From Diphasiastrum complanatum (Eukaryota > Streptophyta > Lycopodiopsida > Lycopodiales > Lycopodiaceae), in the NCBI GenBank assembly GCA_029204225.1, contig CM055095.1, forward strand, positions 28,836,845-28,900,844: DNA of 64,000 nucleotides, written 5' to 3'. The position numbers were made by a program, and so were the translations under genes. This document shows, in pieces, positions 24,161-36,655 of the stretch. The number at the start of each line of letters is the position of its first letter. Positions within the stretch are counted from its first letter, which is position 1. The notes under the pieces are model-generated. The model was not told the DNA's origin. It did not search any database and was given only the letters and a program-made list of their open reading frames with translations.

Positions 24161-24724
24161 TGAATGTTAGACTTCTGTCATATGCCTTCACCGTGTTGCT
24201 CAATTCTCAGGTAGCTGATCTGGGTTTGACAATTGTGCAGTTTTTATAGACCCCAGGTCTCAGTGTATATAGATTATTATTATAATTATCATCTAGGCTT
24301 GTATTTGTCCAGCTTGTTGCAAAGAGTATTTTACAGTTGGGATCTTGCCGTTTTACGGACTCTGTGAATAGTGATGAATATCTCGTCGTAGCTAAAACTT
24401 CTCTGTGCAAATTTTTTTGATTTTACGATGTTTGAAGGGGATTTATTCGTTGGTTGAGTTTTTGATGATGAAGCTTCTCAATGTGTATTTTTATGTTTAT
24501 TATTACACAGCAATGGTGTCATTTTTAGGGTGAAATTGGCAAGTCAAATCACTTTAGACAGCCAACAGATCATGGGAGAAGTACTTAGAAAGGGACAAGG
24601 ACCATGACCCCTCTCTCACCATCAATGTTGCTGCTAAGCATCAATCATTTCCCCTATTCCTCCTGTTTTGGTCTGCATGGTCATCATTACCATTGCCACA
24701 CTTTCAAGTATCAAGGTGACACAT

Positions 24725-24794
24725 GCATATCTGAACCGGTACAGGTGTATAGCCACACCGCATATCTGAATCGGTACAGGTGTATAGCCACACC
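24725..24794. repeat. 35-bp tandem duplication
   Basis: Two adjacent copies (24725-24759 and 24760-24794) of a 35-bp unit beginning gcatatctgaa and ending agccacacc. They differ by a single c/t, which implies a recent duplication. Confidence 0.9.
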
Positions 24795-26524
24795 ACACAC
24801 TTGTGGCATTGTGAAGATCAGGCCAAGAGCTCATTTCTAGAAGTGTGGCAGCTCCCTGACTGGTACCAAAGAAAAGGAATGACAATGACACAAAACAAAT
24901 GAGCTAGGAGAGATGACAGGAGTCACATCTCAATCCTGACCCCCGAAAGGATGGTCAAATACATCAACCTGCCACAGCATAGAATGGTTTATCCAAAAGT
25001 ACAGCCCAAGACACTTGATCTGCTGTTGAGACGTACACAGTCCATCACTTTATTAGAAAGTCAGTCGGAGTATTTTATCTCTCACTATCAGAAAAGGCAT
25101 GAACAAATGCAGGCATTGATCAATGATAAGGACCAGTCCCAGATGAATCTTCAGCAGCAATTGCTCTGGGTGTAGAGAATATACGTACAGAAATGTAAAA
25201 CTTGAAAAAGGAAATTGAATATTCAGGATTGAAGAAGAGGAAAGGACAATACAGGTAGTAAGTGACTTTGTTAGAAATACAATGCACTGGGAATATTGCA
25301 GGTAATGTATGCGATCGAATTGGAAAAGAGAGAGACGCCTCGAAATGTAATAGTTCAGTTTGAGAATATTTAGAGAAAGGCCAGAGTTTTAAAACACTCA
25401 GAAAGTATATGGATTGATGAAGATCTTAGGTTTCACACGAGAATAGTTTTACATGAAAAGCGAATGGGCAAAAGTCATGGTAGAGATGCATGGCAAGGCA
25501 TTTTGCTGGAATAATTACGCAGTGATAAGGAAGAACATGATAAACACAGGGTTTTCTCTTCGGGATGCTTGCTTCGAATATTAATGGGTTTTTAAGATAA
25601 AATAAGTGTTGTGAAATAATTTCTAGAAAATATTCTCTCCAATGTCAGAAACTTGGAAATGTGAATTATGTGAAATTTTAGATATCCAGAGCCATGTAAC
25701 TCAAGGATGATGTCTCTCTCCTTTTGACAAGCCACCTTGCAGTGCCTCTCCTAAATGCCTCCTCTTGGTCAATCCTGTGATTTTTTTGAAGACACTTATC
25801 TTCTCAGAAATCTGCTTCAAGAATGTTTCTCCTGTTTTTCACTTCAGCAAATATGCAAATTTTTTTAGCCCGAAATCTGCCAATTTGCAAGCACAATCAA
25901 TTCTCAATGCTGATAGCTATAAATCTATTTTTGCTTTCCAAACATTAGTTGGAACACTGATGCAAACACTGCAGGCTCACACATAAAAAGCCCTTGCATA
26001 TGCTGGATTCTTTGGAGATCTGCGACCTCCTTCTGAACAAAACAGCTTGTCATCACAGTCTGTTATGTTGGTGGCAGAAATGGGAGTGTGGGGTGATGGA
26101 AGCTCTCTTTTGAACAGTTTAAGGGAATTCTCTCCAAGAAAGAAGCCCCCCTTGTTGAGCAGGAGTAACCATGGTAAGGGCCATCAATTCCTGGAAAGCA
26201 GATCAAAATTTGCGTCCAGTGAGCATTGCCATTGAGGGTATTTGAGTAAGCGAACAAACACATAAAAGTAAAACAAGGATGCAGAAACGTTGATAGCTCC
26301 AACGATGGCTCAACCGGGCTGTTGTTAAATATTTATATTTGTACGACATGTCATTTAGGTAGGGTTTGAAAGCCACCAAAATCCTTGGCAATGTTTCAAG
26401 CCCCATTGGAATTTGTCCGTTTGAATTGGCTTTGAATCCTTTCAGCATCTCACTCCAAATTATGAATTAGAGAATCCATCTTAGGGTTTTGTAAAATAAT
26501 GTTAGATCTCTTAGGTAACTTTAG

Positions 26525-26610
26525 ATTGTTATCTGTAAATAATAGCTTGGAGTATACAATGTACACAATTTGTAAATAATAGTGAGTATTAAGTATACAA
26601 TGTACATTTA
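26525..26610. repeat. Imperfect 50-bp tandem duplication
   Basis: The words tgtaaataatag and agtatacaatgtaca occur twice in the same order about 50 bp apart. Confidence 0.7.
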
Positions 26611-26837
26611 TGGTCAGGGATCATGTACCAACAAACTTGTATGCATATTACAGTTAGTAGTACAATGATTGATCAATGGTTATTCATATCTCGATTTGAA
26701 TGTCAAAACCCTTGTAAATATAGTATATTTTGTTGTAAGGCATAATTCATAAACATTTTGAAACTTTTTATCAACCTTGAAACGAACGCTCCCTTTTGGT
26801 TTGAATTGGAATTGTTTGAGAATGAATCAAGATTCAA

Positions 26838-26906
26838 GGTGAACATAGACACATTACAAACTCAAAGGCATGCGTGCAAATTGTGGTGAACATAGACACA
26901 TTACAA
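26838..26906. repeat. 22-bp direct repeat, 47 bp apart
   Basis: ggtgaacatagacacattac is present at 26838 and again at 26885 and is identical over 22 bp. No element boundary is evident around it. Confidence 0.85.
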
Positions 26907-27754
26907 CAAATTATTAAGTTATTGAAACAGAGGAATGAGATCCAAATATTGGCACGTAATTCAGCTATAAAACAAAGAAGAGAGCAAGTAGGACAAAGTA
27001 ACGAGGATGACCACTACGTGCCTCCCTTGCCAACTTATTGGGTCAACTAAGCATCATAGTGACTTTGTTCCAAGCTTGTGGATTAAGAACAATCGAGAAT
27101 CGCAACTTATTTGATTCAGTTAAAGTTTTAATTGACCTAGGTCCCTCATAAAATTTTCCATGAAGCAATTGCTTTGCAGCTACAATAACCATTAATGAAG
27201 GACTCTATAGATGCGATAATCATGTGAGATGCATTCATGGGAATTAATCATATAAGATTGCTCACCATACCGCCCTTCAAATTGGGATCTAGAAGTGACC
27301 GTGTATTGGAACATGATCAAACTCGGATGGGACATAACATATTGGGAATGTTGTGGATGGAAACATATGCATAATTTGAAGATAGATTGGTGTCCAAAGA
27401 TCTTCAAGTCTCCCAAATGATCAATTCAAGGTTGACAAAACAATTGCATTGCATCCTTTCATTTTATTGATGCCTCCTCCATTGAAGTTGAAGACTTGAT
27501 ATTCTCGAAGGTAGTGACGCAGTTGAGAGAGAACAAAGTCAAATTGATGATCTATTGTTAAGAGTTACAAGGAGTATTATAACAATACTGCGAGCCATTC
27601 GAATGATCTATGGGCCATGCTACCTCCCTTGTCACCTTGCAAATCATAAAATTCAAGTCATACGATGTCCTCACCATCATGCATGACACCATATTGTCTT
27701 GCATTTCATGCATTACAAAAATGCAGGAGACAAATTGAAGCTACATATCAAGCA

Positions 27755-27883
27755 TCAAGCACTTAGCCTTCAAGCAGTCAAGAATGAATATCCACTTCCA
27801 CAAATGAAGATTTGTTTGATCAATTAAGGGATGCTAAGTATTACATGAAATGGCATCAATGTGTAGTCGTTTTCCTTGATACT

Positions 27884-27886
<3 letters not shown>
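27755..27886 (+). pseudogene. Ty3/Gypsy RT micro-fragment
   Basis: Plus-strand frames read ALSLQAVKNEYPLP and, after a one-base shift, EDLFDQLRDAKYY, matching the Gypsy RT stretch ALNK.TIKNRYPLPRIDDLFDQL.GAKYFSKID. Only about 40 codons survive and the fragment is cut off by the microsatellite that starts at 27886. Confidence 0.65.
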
Positions 27887-28264
<378 letters not shown>

Positions 28265-28769
28265 GGATCTTTTATTGAATCTGATATATATACATACATC
28301 AGTTACAATGGTCCTGAAGATTACAACTTATCGTTTAGTGTAAAATGTGTAGGTAACAGTCGTGAAGTAGTGCAGTTATTGCATGGTAGTAGTGTGAATG
28401 GTGACATAGTCTATATTGGATAGAGTAGAGGAAGAGTTCTCTATTTGAGTGGTGACAATTGCCAATCGAGGGTGTCAAGTGAGTCGAGTCGACTGTTTGC
28501 CCTTGAGTCGATGTCGATGGAGTCGAAGTCGAGTGTGTCGAGTTGATCATGTTTTGCTTCAAAAGTCGATGTATATACAAACTGTTTGACTTATGCGAGT
28601 AACTACAGACTATTATAGAGATTGGATATTTACATATATTCATATTTACATTGTTTAGGAGTACTCAGGAGATGAATTCAGGTGAGTAAGAGTAAAGATA
28701 AAACTCCAACACAAGCTACTTCACATGCATAAAGTGTCGAAAATAGGTGAGATAATTGAATGCGAAAAC
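28265..28769. other. Unassigned spacer with GAGTCGA words
   Basis: The words gagtcga / gtcgatg / gtcgaag recur at 28485-28575. The text resembles parts of family A LTRs (compare about 8170-8290), but I could not align it. Otherwise there is nothing coding. Confidence 0.3.
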
Positions 28770-29450
28770 TTCCTACTTCCAATGCATGACTACGCCTATC
28801 AAAAATTGAACAAAAATAGTAGTGATGGAAATCACGTTCAATCTTTAGCAACTAACTTTGAAATCGCTAGATACTAAGTGATTACGTAGCCAAGTATAAA
28901 GTATTGAATTTTCAGACAATTTCTATCAGTTACAAAAGCAATACAGAGATGCATGCCTTCTGACACAAACTAAACGCAATAAGAAAATAGTATTGATTCA
29001 GAAAAACAAGACCAGATGCCAATGAGTGCAAGACAATAGCGGATAGAAATCGTGCACTCTAAAGTTGTCTCTGAGTAACTACGAATAAGTCTGATAATAA
29101 TCAGCTCTGTTGATAAGCAGTAGCGCAATAACAACTCCAAAATAAATCTCTAAAAGACTGAACTAGAATGCCCAAGAGAGTTCAAGCTTGAAAGCTCGAT
29201 AGAGAGCTAACAACAATACTTTCTGATTGTGAACGATCTGCTTGATGAGAGCGAAGGAAGCATCATGTAATAACACTCAACTCCTTCACAATTTACAATG
29301 TTGATTCACTTTATTGATGAGATGTATGAACAACTGATTTATACTAAGTAATTAGGTCGTCAAATGTGATTGCTAGTTGGCTGGTGTCTACTGGCATTCA
29401 TCTAGTTCTTTCTCAAAAATTGATTGCTGATAAGCGGTGAAAATTGGCCG
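28770..29450 (-). mobile_element. Family A Copia LTR fragment, no coding region attached
   Basis: The plus-strand words gcatgactacgcctatcaaa, tgattacgtagcc and aacgcaataaga recur in the 3' LTR at 55380-56275 (gcatgactatgcctatcaaa, tgattacgtagac, aacgcaataaga) in the same order. No gag or RNase H of the family adjoins, so it is a solo LTR or remnant in minus orientation. Ends are approximate. Confidence 0.45.
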
Positions 29451-29453
29451 TAA

Positions 29454-29723
29454 ATGGCAATAAAGGCACTGTCTCATTTTCTTGGAGGACATAATTTTAA
29501 TAAGGTGCATAGAATAATCTTTGTAAAGAAAACTACTACACTTAAAATTTTAGGATATGGACCAGTGAATTCCATGCACAGATCATCTCATTTTGCATTG
29601 TATGTTGCCTACGTTGATCTGAGTAAGCATGAAAACTATGAGCTCTTGGATCCATACGAAAGAAGGAAATTGTTGCATGACTCAAAGTTGCAACTTTCAT
29701 TAGAGAACGTATCGGAAGCATAG
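29454..29723 (+). other. Unrecognised 89-codon open frame
   Basis: A plus-strand frame starting MAIKALSHFLGG with a central LGYGPVNSMHRSSHF and an acidic/polar end. I do not recognise a domain. It lies about 200 bp before another open segment (29917-30120) that could belong to the same broken gene. Both sit between an LTR fragment and a Copia fragment, so a TE origin is likely. Confidence 0.3.
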
Positions 29724-29916
29724 TAGATTTTGCTCAATTGTACTTTGTATAAATTTTCATTTATTATACATAATCTCATTTTGTGTCTATTGCCTATTGG
29801 CTTGTATAAATTTGCATGTTTTTAAAAAAAAATTATAATTCGTCGATTTTGTATTATGACGAATTTGGATTCTTCTGTAAAACCATTGGAAAAGTTGTAG
29901 TATATCGCTGTTCTTT

Positions 29917-30120
29917 GTGCTAAGTCACATGGAAGGAGTTCCACTTGGTGTTCCTAGCATTGGCAATTTCAACATAGAGTGGCATTTGGCAGGAGACCTA
30001 AAGACGTTAAAGTGTATGTTCAATGTTTCCTGTGGAGCTAATTCAAAGCACCCTTGTCTGTACTGCATGAAGACGACAAAAGACATGACAAGGAGTACAA
30101 GAATATCAGATCCAAATTAA
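29917..30120 (+). other. Unrecognised fragment with a CxxC near HLAGDLKTLK
   Basis: The frame contains EWHLAGDLKTLKCMF, a second Cys in SCGANS and then CLYCMKTTKDM. A GDLK segment followed within about 30 residues by a CxxC resembles zinc-binding regions of some eukaryotic transposases, but I cannot name the family. It is truncated at both ends. Confidence 0.35.
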
Positions 30121-30479
30121 AAATCCGTACTACCGATTCCTATTTATAATGTTAATATTTGTACATTGCATGCAGAGGTGCGTACAATAGAAAAAATAAT
30201 ATATCTTCACACATTATTTGCATGGGATACCAAGCTAGAGTCATCTTCAAAACAAGCCATTTCCATATTAGAGGATGTTTTGACATGATTTTATCTGCGT
30301 GCAGTTATGCTATCAAACAATGTGAGCACAAAGCCAAGACAAAGACCTCGAAGAGTAACAAGCATATCACCTTGCATTGTACTAGAAGAACATCCTTATT
30401 CAAAAACCACACTCCAATATACACATAGTGAATCTCTTTAAGGTAGTCATGCATGGCAACGTTGTTGTCGACAGGACCA

Positions 30480-30590
30480 AGTCAGAAGAAGCCAAAACTT
30501 GAATTAGCCTTCACGTATCTGAGAATACGCTTGACAGCTTTCCAATGTGATTGCTTTGGTGCATGCATGAACGAACTTACGTAAGGATTT
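30480..30590 (-). pseudogene. Copia RT-RNase H junction fragment
   Basis: The minus strand reads SSFMHAPKQSHWKAVKRIL and RYVKANSSFGFF, then a stop. This matches the Copia segment (F...P...HW.A.KR.LRY..GT..). Only about 45 codons remain. Confidence 0.75.
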
Positions 30591-30599
30591 TCTTGGCTC

Positions 30600-31150
30600 C
30601 CATTCATTTATTTATTTATAGACGGAAAATTTTAAAAGACTCAAAATACTATTAGTCTTTATAAAACAATGATTCAGAATATAAGAAATACAAGACAAAA
30701 AGTATATCAATATTCACAGTCACACTTTTTTATGATCTTGGGAGTCTAGACCTTGTACATTCATCTCTATATGCATATATACAGTTGAATTAATATCTAA
30801 AATACAGATTGTCCTCCTAGTGAAGGTCTTGAAATCTTCAATTTTGGCTTGCAATAAAATTTGAAAGAAATTTTTTTGTTTTTGCTTTTATGGAATGTTC
30901 CTTTTGATGATGAATGCATCAATATCCAAGGAAATTTTTATATACTTTTTGGGTACCCTTGATCTATCATTGTCTTTTTCATTGAAAAGAAGCCCAAAGT
31001 TGATTGAAGATCTCAGTCTTTTAGATGTCGTCATGTGTTGTGCAAAAACATGTATGTTGAGATCATCTATCTTGACTTTAGGCTTTTCACAAAGTTTTTT
31101 CTATGTGAGTTTGTTGTTTCATAATGTAAATGCCAAATTTGGCCTAGAAG
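30600..31150. other. AT-rich spacer
   Basis: AT-rich and without a recognisable gene. The frame at 30895-31182 has no motif I know. Confidence 0.4.
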
Positions 31151-31835
31151 AAACTCAAGCTACATGGGTTCTTCAAGGCTAGTTGGTATATACAACTTGC
31201 ATATAGAATGTAGACATGAAATGTCAATAATAGGCTTGTAGAAACTCGTGGCATATCACATGCAATGGTTGTAAGTGTTCCATAGTGACATGCAAAGCAT
31301 GCACAAAGTGAATTGGACACATGCATGATGATTTGTACAATTCTAGTTGAATATTTGACACTTGGTAAAAGTAGGTAGAAATGCATGCATGTGAAGTGAC
31401 AAATGTCACTAATTCTCTAGTTTTCACGTATAGATGTGGATGGAAGTTGATTGGAGATTGTTCTACCTTGAGCTACTTCAAACTCCATAAATATGTATAG
31501 ACATTCTCATAATTTTTTATGAAGAACCAAGCTTTGAAGCTATTCCATGTCATTTTGGATCTACACTATCATTTGCTTGAATATTGCTCTCTCTTTCTCT
31601 CTCTAACTCGAGTAGAGGCTTATGCTAATGCATTAAATTCTTGTACTTTTTCTCTCTTGTATCAAAGCAATCATTCTTTGATCCTTAGCATGCTAGATTG
31701 TGATTTAGCCATAAAATCTTGTACTAGATCTTAGCATCCATTCTAGAATCAATTTATGTGCTAAACACAAAGCTTAACAAGATCATTCATACTTGAGGAT
31801 CATTCCCCACACATGTGAGCTTGCTGGAACTTTAT
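31150..31835 (+). mobile_element. 5' LTR of Copia copy B (candidate)
   Basis: This is the sequence before the PBS-like site. It has a TATA-like ggtatataca near 31187 and short pyrimidine-rich runs near 31590. No second copy (3' LTR) is present because the element is cut at about 36200, so the left end is a guess. Confidence 0.35.
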
Positions 31836-31837
31836 CA

Positions 31838-31850
31838 TGGTATTAGAGAC
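31838..31850 (+). promoter_or_regulatory. Degenerate primer-binding site
   Basis: tggtattagagac compares with the initiator-Met PBS TGGTATCAGAGCC with two changes. It is in the expected orientation for the plus-strand Copia copy B, about 770 bp before its gag. Confidence 0.5.
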
Positions 31851-32605
31851 AAATTAAGCTTTGCATGCTATTATCTCTGTTTGTGCAAGAATTAGTGAGC
31901 CCAATTCAAGCAAAAAAGCAGTTTATCACTTTTCTTTACCTTTCTTGAAAAGTGTTTGGATCAAAGAGGATAGAAATTAGATTTTCAGATCAGAGTTGAC
32001 ATTGTACGAAAATTTGGAAATCCGCACGTGTGAAAATTAGATATTTTCAGACCTCTTCAATTCCTTCATAATTGGTCCAAAGTTAATGATGTTATAGCTT
32101 GATGGAAAGCTTATGAAGGTACTTTCCATTGTGATTGATCCCAACTCAATCTGATGTGTCTATCAAGAGTTATAAGCTCTTAAAGAGGGTAGGGATAGGT
32201 CCAAAATCCAAGTGACCACTTTTTGATTTGATTCAATTTAGCTTGATTCATAATCCATTGTTTTGAGTATTCAGCACAAGAAACTGAAGATCAAGACAAA
32301 GTTTGATGTTATTGAACACTTTTGAGACTTCTTTGAATCATTAGTGTTTTCTTTTGTAGCATCTAACATGTGCCAAAAGTAGAATCCAAACTTGTCTATG
32401 TTCCTCAATCCATTTTAAGAGACTGATCTAGATCATCTTGTTCTATGGAATATTCGAGACCTATCTCAAATACAGTTGCAAGTTTTTCACATAGGATTGG
32501 TAGCACACCTTTGAAAATTCCTGTAGTGAAAGAGAGTAGCACCATCAAGTCTGATTGGAACAAGCTCAAACATATAATTGTCCAATAACAAGAAGTCTTC
32601 ACAAT

Positions 32606-35600
32606 ATGGCAACTGTAGGAGGATATCTCTTAGAACCAAGTGAAAGATTGAGTACCTCCAATTATTCAATATGGAAGGTTAGGATGGAGTCAGTTTTTAT
32701 ACTCTAGGATGTTATGGACATAGTACTTGGTATTGAGGAGGAGCCTCAAGCACAGCTTGAAATACCAAAGTATAGGAAGAGAGCTAGAATGGCTCTACAG
32801 TTCATTAAAATGAATGTCTCTAATGAGATTCTAAGAGAAATAGGATCTTGCACCACTGCTAAAGAAGCTTGGGATGCACTTAAGTCCATCTATGAAGCTA
32901 ACAACACTTCTAGAATACTCACTCTTAGAAATCAGATTTTTCAAAGTCTTCAAAGAAGTGAGGAGAGTGCATCAAATTATGATCTAAGAGTAAAAGATCT
33001 TCATAGGGAGCTTGCTTGTGTTGGTGTCACAATCAATCAAGATGAGCTAGTACAAGTCATTCTTAATGGCTTAAAAGAAGACTATGATAATTTTGTTCAA
33101 TCCTTTGCCATAAAGGAGGAGTTGCCCAATTTGAAAACTCTTAAAGGAATTCTCATCTCTGAAGAAGCAAGGCAAAGTTACAAACTTTCTAGGATGAACA
33201 AACTCAAGCATATTGGAAGTGACAAAGCTCTCTTTGTCAAGGACAAGCATAAAGGGAGGAGCAAGAACCAATTTTCTCAAGTTTTCAACAAAGACAAAGC
33301 CAAGGACAAAGACAAAGATGGTGAAGAGGATGACTCAACTGATCCTTCTACTTCCAAGACCAAGAAGAAGAAAGTCAAGTGTTTCTTTTGTGGCAAGAAG
33401 GGGCACTATGCCTCTAATTGCTTCAAAAGGAAAAATCAACTCAAACAAGCAAATCTCTCTAATGAGAAAGAAGAAGACTTTATTGCAAGTGATGGAGAAG
33501 GATCACTCATGGTGTCAAGTTTTTCTTCGACACCCTTCAAGAAAGATGGAGCATGGTACATCGATAGTGGAGCTTCATCACATATGTGTTGTTCAAAAGA
33601 GTTTTTGACTCTATTGTACCTTATAAAGGTCTTAAAAGATCTATTTATACTGCAAATGATCGTGAATGCTCTATTGAAGGAATTGGCAACATTTCATTAA
33701 AACTTGCTTCTTCTAAAGTTCTATCACTTTCCAATGTTCTTTTTGTTCCTAAGCTTACAAAGAACTTGATAAGTGTTGGAAAGTTGCTTGATTGTGGTTG
33801 TGATGTAAAATTCAATTCCAGTACTTGTTTTATCAAGAAAGATGATGAGATCCTAGCTAATGGATCTAGATATGGTGGCATCTTCAAGTTAAATACTTAT
33901 GAGAATGCAAACTTCTGTGAAATTGCTCTTATGTCTAAGGAGGAGTTATGGCATAGAAGGTTGGAGAATCCTAACTATAAATCTATGCTTTCTATGATCA
34001 AGAATGATAAGGCTATTGGCCTTCCAAGATCACTTTCCAAGGATATCAAGCCTTGTGAGGCTTTTGCTATTGCAAAATCACATAGAAAGCCATATCAAAA
34101 GTCTTCTATTAAGACTTCTCATCCTTTGGAATTAATTCACTCGGATGTTCATTTTTCTTCCTCAAAAAGTATTGGTGGTGCAACTTGTTTTGTTACCTTC
34201 ATTGATGATTTTACAAGATATACTTGGTTGTACCTTCTTTCTTCAAAAGCTATGGTGTTTGAACATTTCCTAGTTTTCAAAGCTTATGTTGAGAAACAGT
34301 TTTCTTTCAAAGTTAAAGCTTTGAGATGTGATGGAGGAGGTGAATACATCTCCAACAAGTTCTATGATTATTGTGAGATTGAAGGGATTAATAAGAGAAT
34401 TTTCTTGTGCTTATTCTCCATCTCAAAATGGAGTTGCTGAAAGAAAAAATCGATCTCTATGTGAATGTGCTAAAGCAATTCGAGTTGAAGTTTCTTTGCC
34501 TATTGAATACTGGGGAGAAACAACTAATTGTGCAAATTATTTGTGCAATAGATTATCTCACAATGCACTTGCAAGAAGATCACCATATGAAGTCTTGTTT
34601 AAGAAGAAACCTAAACACCTTAGAGTTTTTGGATGTGCTTGCTTTGTTCATGTACCCTTGGAAACAAGGAAAAGAGATGATCCAAATTATGTCAAAGGGA
34701 TCATGATTGGATATTCATCCAACAAGAAAGCATACAGAATTTATGTTCCCTCTACCTCAGTTACAATTGAGAGTAGAGATGTTATTTTTCATGAGAATAA
34801 AAAATACATCTTTGATGAGGCCGAGATCAAAGATTCTCAAAAAGATTCTCCTATCATCACCCTTGAAGATTATCATGGAGAGATGGGGCTGAGAATTGAG
34901 GAGAAGTTATCTCGGTTTTTTCACCAAGGAGGTCGCAAAGAGAAAGATCCGAGCCTAAGAGGCTTACATATGGAGATAAAGGCAAGCAAGTGGAACTCAA
35001 CTCCACTAATTATGCTTATTTTGTTTTACATGCGGAGCCAAAGGATGTATATGATGCACTCAACTCAAAAGAATGGTTTCTAGCCATGAAGGAGGAATAT
35101 GATGCATTGATTGCCAACAAGACATGGGAGCTTGTGGATCTTCCATCCAACAAGCACACTATTGGTTGCAAATGGGTTTTTTGAGTAAAATATAATCAAG
35201 ATGGCACAATCAACAAGTACAAGGCAAGACTTTGTGCAAAGGGTTTTGCTCAAGTATATGGACTTGATTATGAGGAGACTTGTGCTCCAGTTGCAAAGAT
35301 GGTATCAATTAAAATCATCATTTCTATTGCTTGTTTTTTCAAATGGCAAGTTTTTCAACTAAATGTCTCAAATGCATTTTTAAATGGATATCTAGAAGAA
35401 GAAATTTATATGGATCAACCTCTTGGGTTCATCCAAGAAAAGACCAAAGTTTGCTTGCTCTTCAAAAGTCTCTATGGACTAAAGCAAGCACCAAGATTGT
35501 GGTATTCTCGACTTAACACTTTTGTTGACTCACTAGGATTCATTCTTAGTAGCTATGATCCTTCCTTGTATGTCAAGTATTATGATAGAGATATTGTCAT

Positions 35601-36200
35601 TCTTCTCATTTATGTTGATAATATTATCCTGACAGGAAGTTGTATCAATATAGTTGAAGAAACCAAAATTGCACTTGGAAAAGAATTCAAGATGCAAGAT
35701 CTTGGAAAAATTCATTATATATTAGGATTAGAGATTGACTTCCATAATGAGAAAGCTTTTGTTTGTCAATCCAAGTATGCTCTTTCAATGTTAAAAAAGT
35801 TCAATATGCTAGATTGTAAGAGCATTGCTATGGAGCAAATTGTAAAAGACCCTAACAAAGGTGATGAAAGATCCTTCGTGGACATCACTCTTTTTAGGAG
35901 TCTTATAGGCTCCTTAATTTGGCTCGCCATAACTAGGCCTGATGTAAGTTTCAGTGTTCATAATTTGAGCCAAGCTATGCAAAATCCTACTAATAATCAT
36001 TGGAAAATGGCCAAAAGAGTACTTAGGTACATATCTTCAACCTATGATTATGGTTTGTTATATAAAAGTGAAGATCTTTCCATAGTTGGCTATTCTGACT
36101 CGGATTTTGCCAGTGATAAAGTAGATCGGAAATCTACAAGTGCATATGTCATATATCTTGGAGGAAATTTGATATCATGGCTTTCCAAAAAAACAAGATA
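32606..36200 (+). pseudogene. Copia copy B: gag-PR-INT-RT-RNase H, inactivated
   Basis: The most complete element here. In order: gag from ATG 32606 with a TAG at about 32706; CCHC knuckle CFFCGKKGHYASNC near 33380; protease WYIDSGASSHMC near 33556; integrase 33945-34470 with HSDV, LRCDGGGEY and QNGVAERKN; RT 35040-35760 with GCKWVF, a TGA at 35182, LNVSNAFLNG, YGLKQAPRLWY and IYVDNIIL; RNase H to about 36200. Frames change near 33610, 34400 and 34980. Key residues are lost. The integrase HHCC finger reads WHRRLENP, where GHP is usual, and CEAFAIAKSH, where CEAC is usual. The RT YVDD box is YVDN. RNase H is cut before its last third by a repeat block at 36200. It cannot be autonomous. Confidence 0.92.
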
Positions 36201-36655
36201 CCAAACAAATCTCGTTCATTTTAGACGACCTTCGGCATTTTTCTCTCTCCTCGGGTTTTTGCGAAAAAGCTGAAGGTGTAAATAAGTTTAAGGTGCCCTT
36301 AGAAAGTGGAAGGAGCCTTCAAAAAAGTGAAGATCTCCATAACAGTTTGGCTTTCTTGTGCTTTTTGGAAAAAAGCAAAGAAGTCGAAGGTACCTTTAAA
36401 ACAACTTGAAGGTGCCCTTAAAAGTTGGCGAAGGTGCCTTTAACAGTTTAACTCTTAAAAATAGAGGACCTTCTGGAATTTATCTTTTCTCGCATTTTTC
36501 AAAAAAATGCGAAAAAACCAAAGGTGCTAAAAAATAGTTAAACTTTTGAACTGTGAACAGGTTTGACTTCTTCAAAATAGTTGAACAGAAGAAGTCGAAG
36601 GTAAGTGTTGCAGTTTTTGGAAAAGTGCAAAAAAATGCAAACTGCAGCACTTAGC
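36200..36655. repeat. GAAGGTGCC/GCGAAAAA repeat block between two Copia pieces
   Basis: The block is rich in the words gaaggtgcc, cttcgg, gcgaaaaa and aaaatgcg, and in short hairpins such as tcgcatttttcaaaaaaatgcga near 36490 and one around 36605-36648 (gttgcag...ctgcag). It begins where plus-strand Copia B breaks off and ends where a minus-strand Copia integrase breaks off. Similar words in the opposite orientation fill 62090-62490. I cannot assign it to a known TE class. Confidence 0.6.

Larger units (their letters stand above)
24161..27755. other. Gene-poor spacer after the helicase gene
   Basis: The first few hundred bases are presumably 3'UTR of the helicase. Beyond that I see no coding region, LTR or RNA gene I can support, only short duplications at 24725-24794, 26525-26610 and 26838-26906 and AT-rich sequence. 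Confidence 0.5.
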
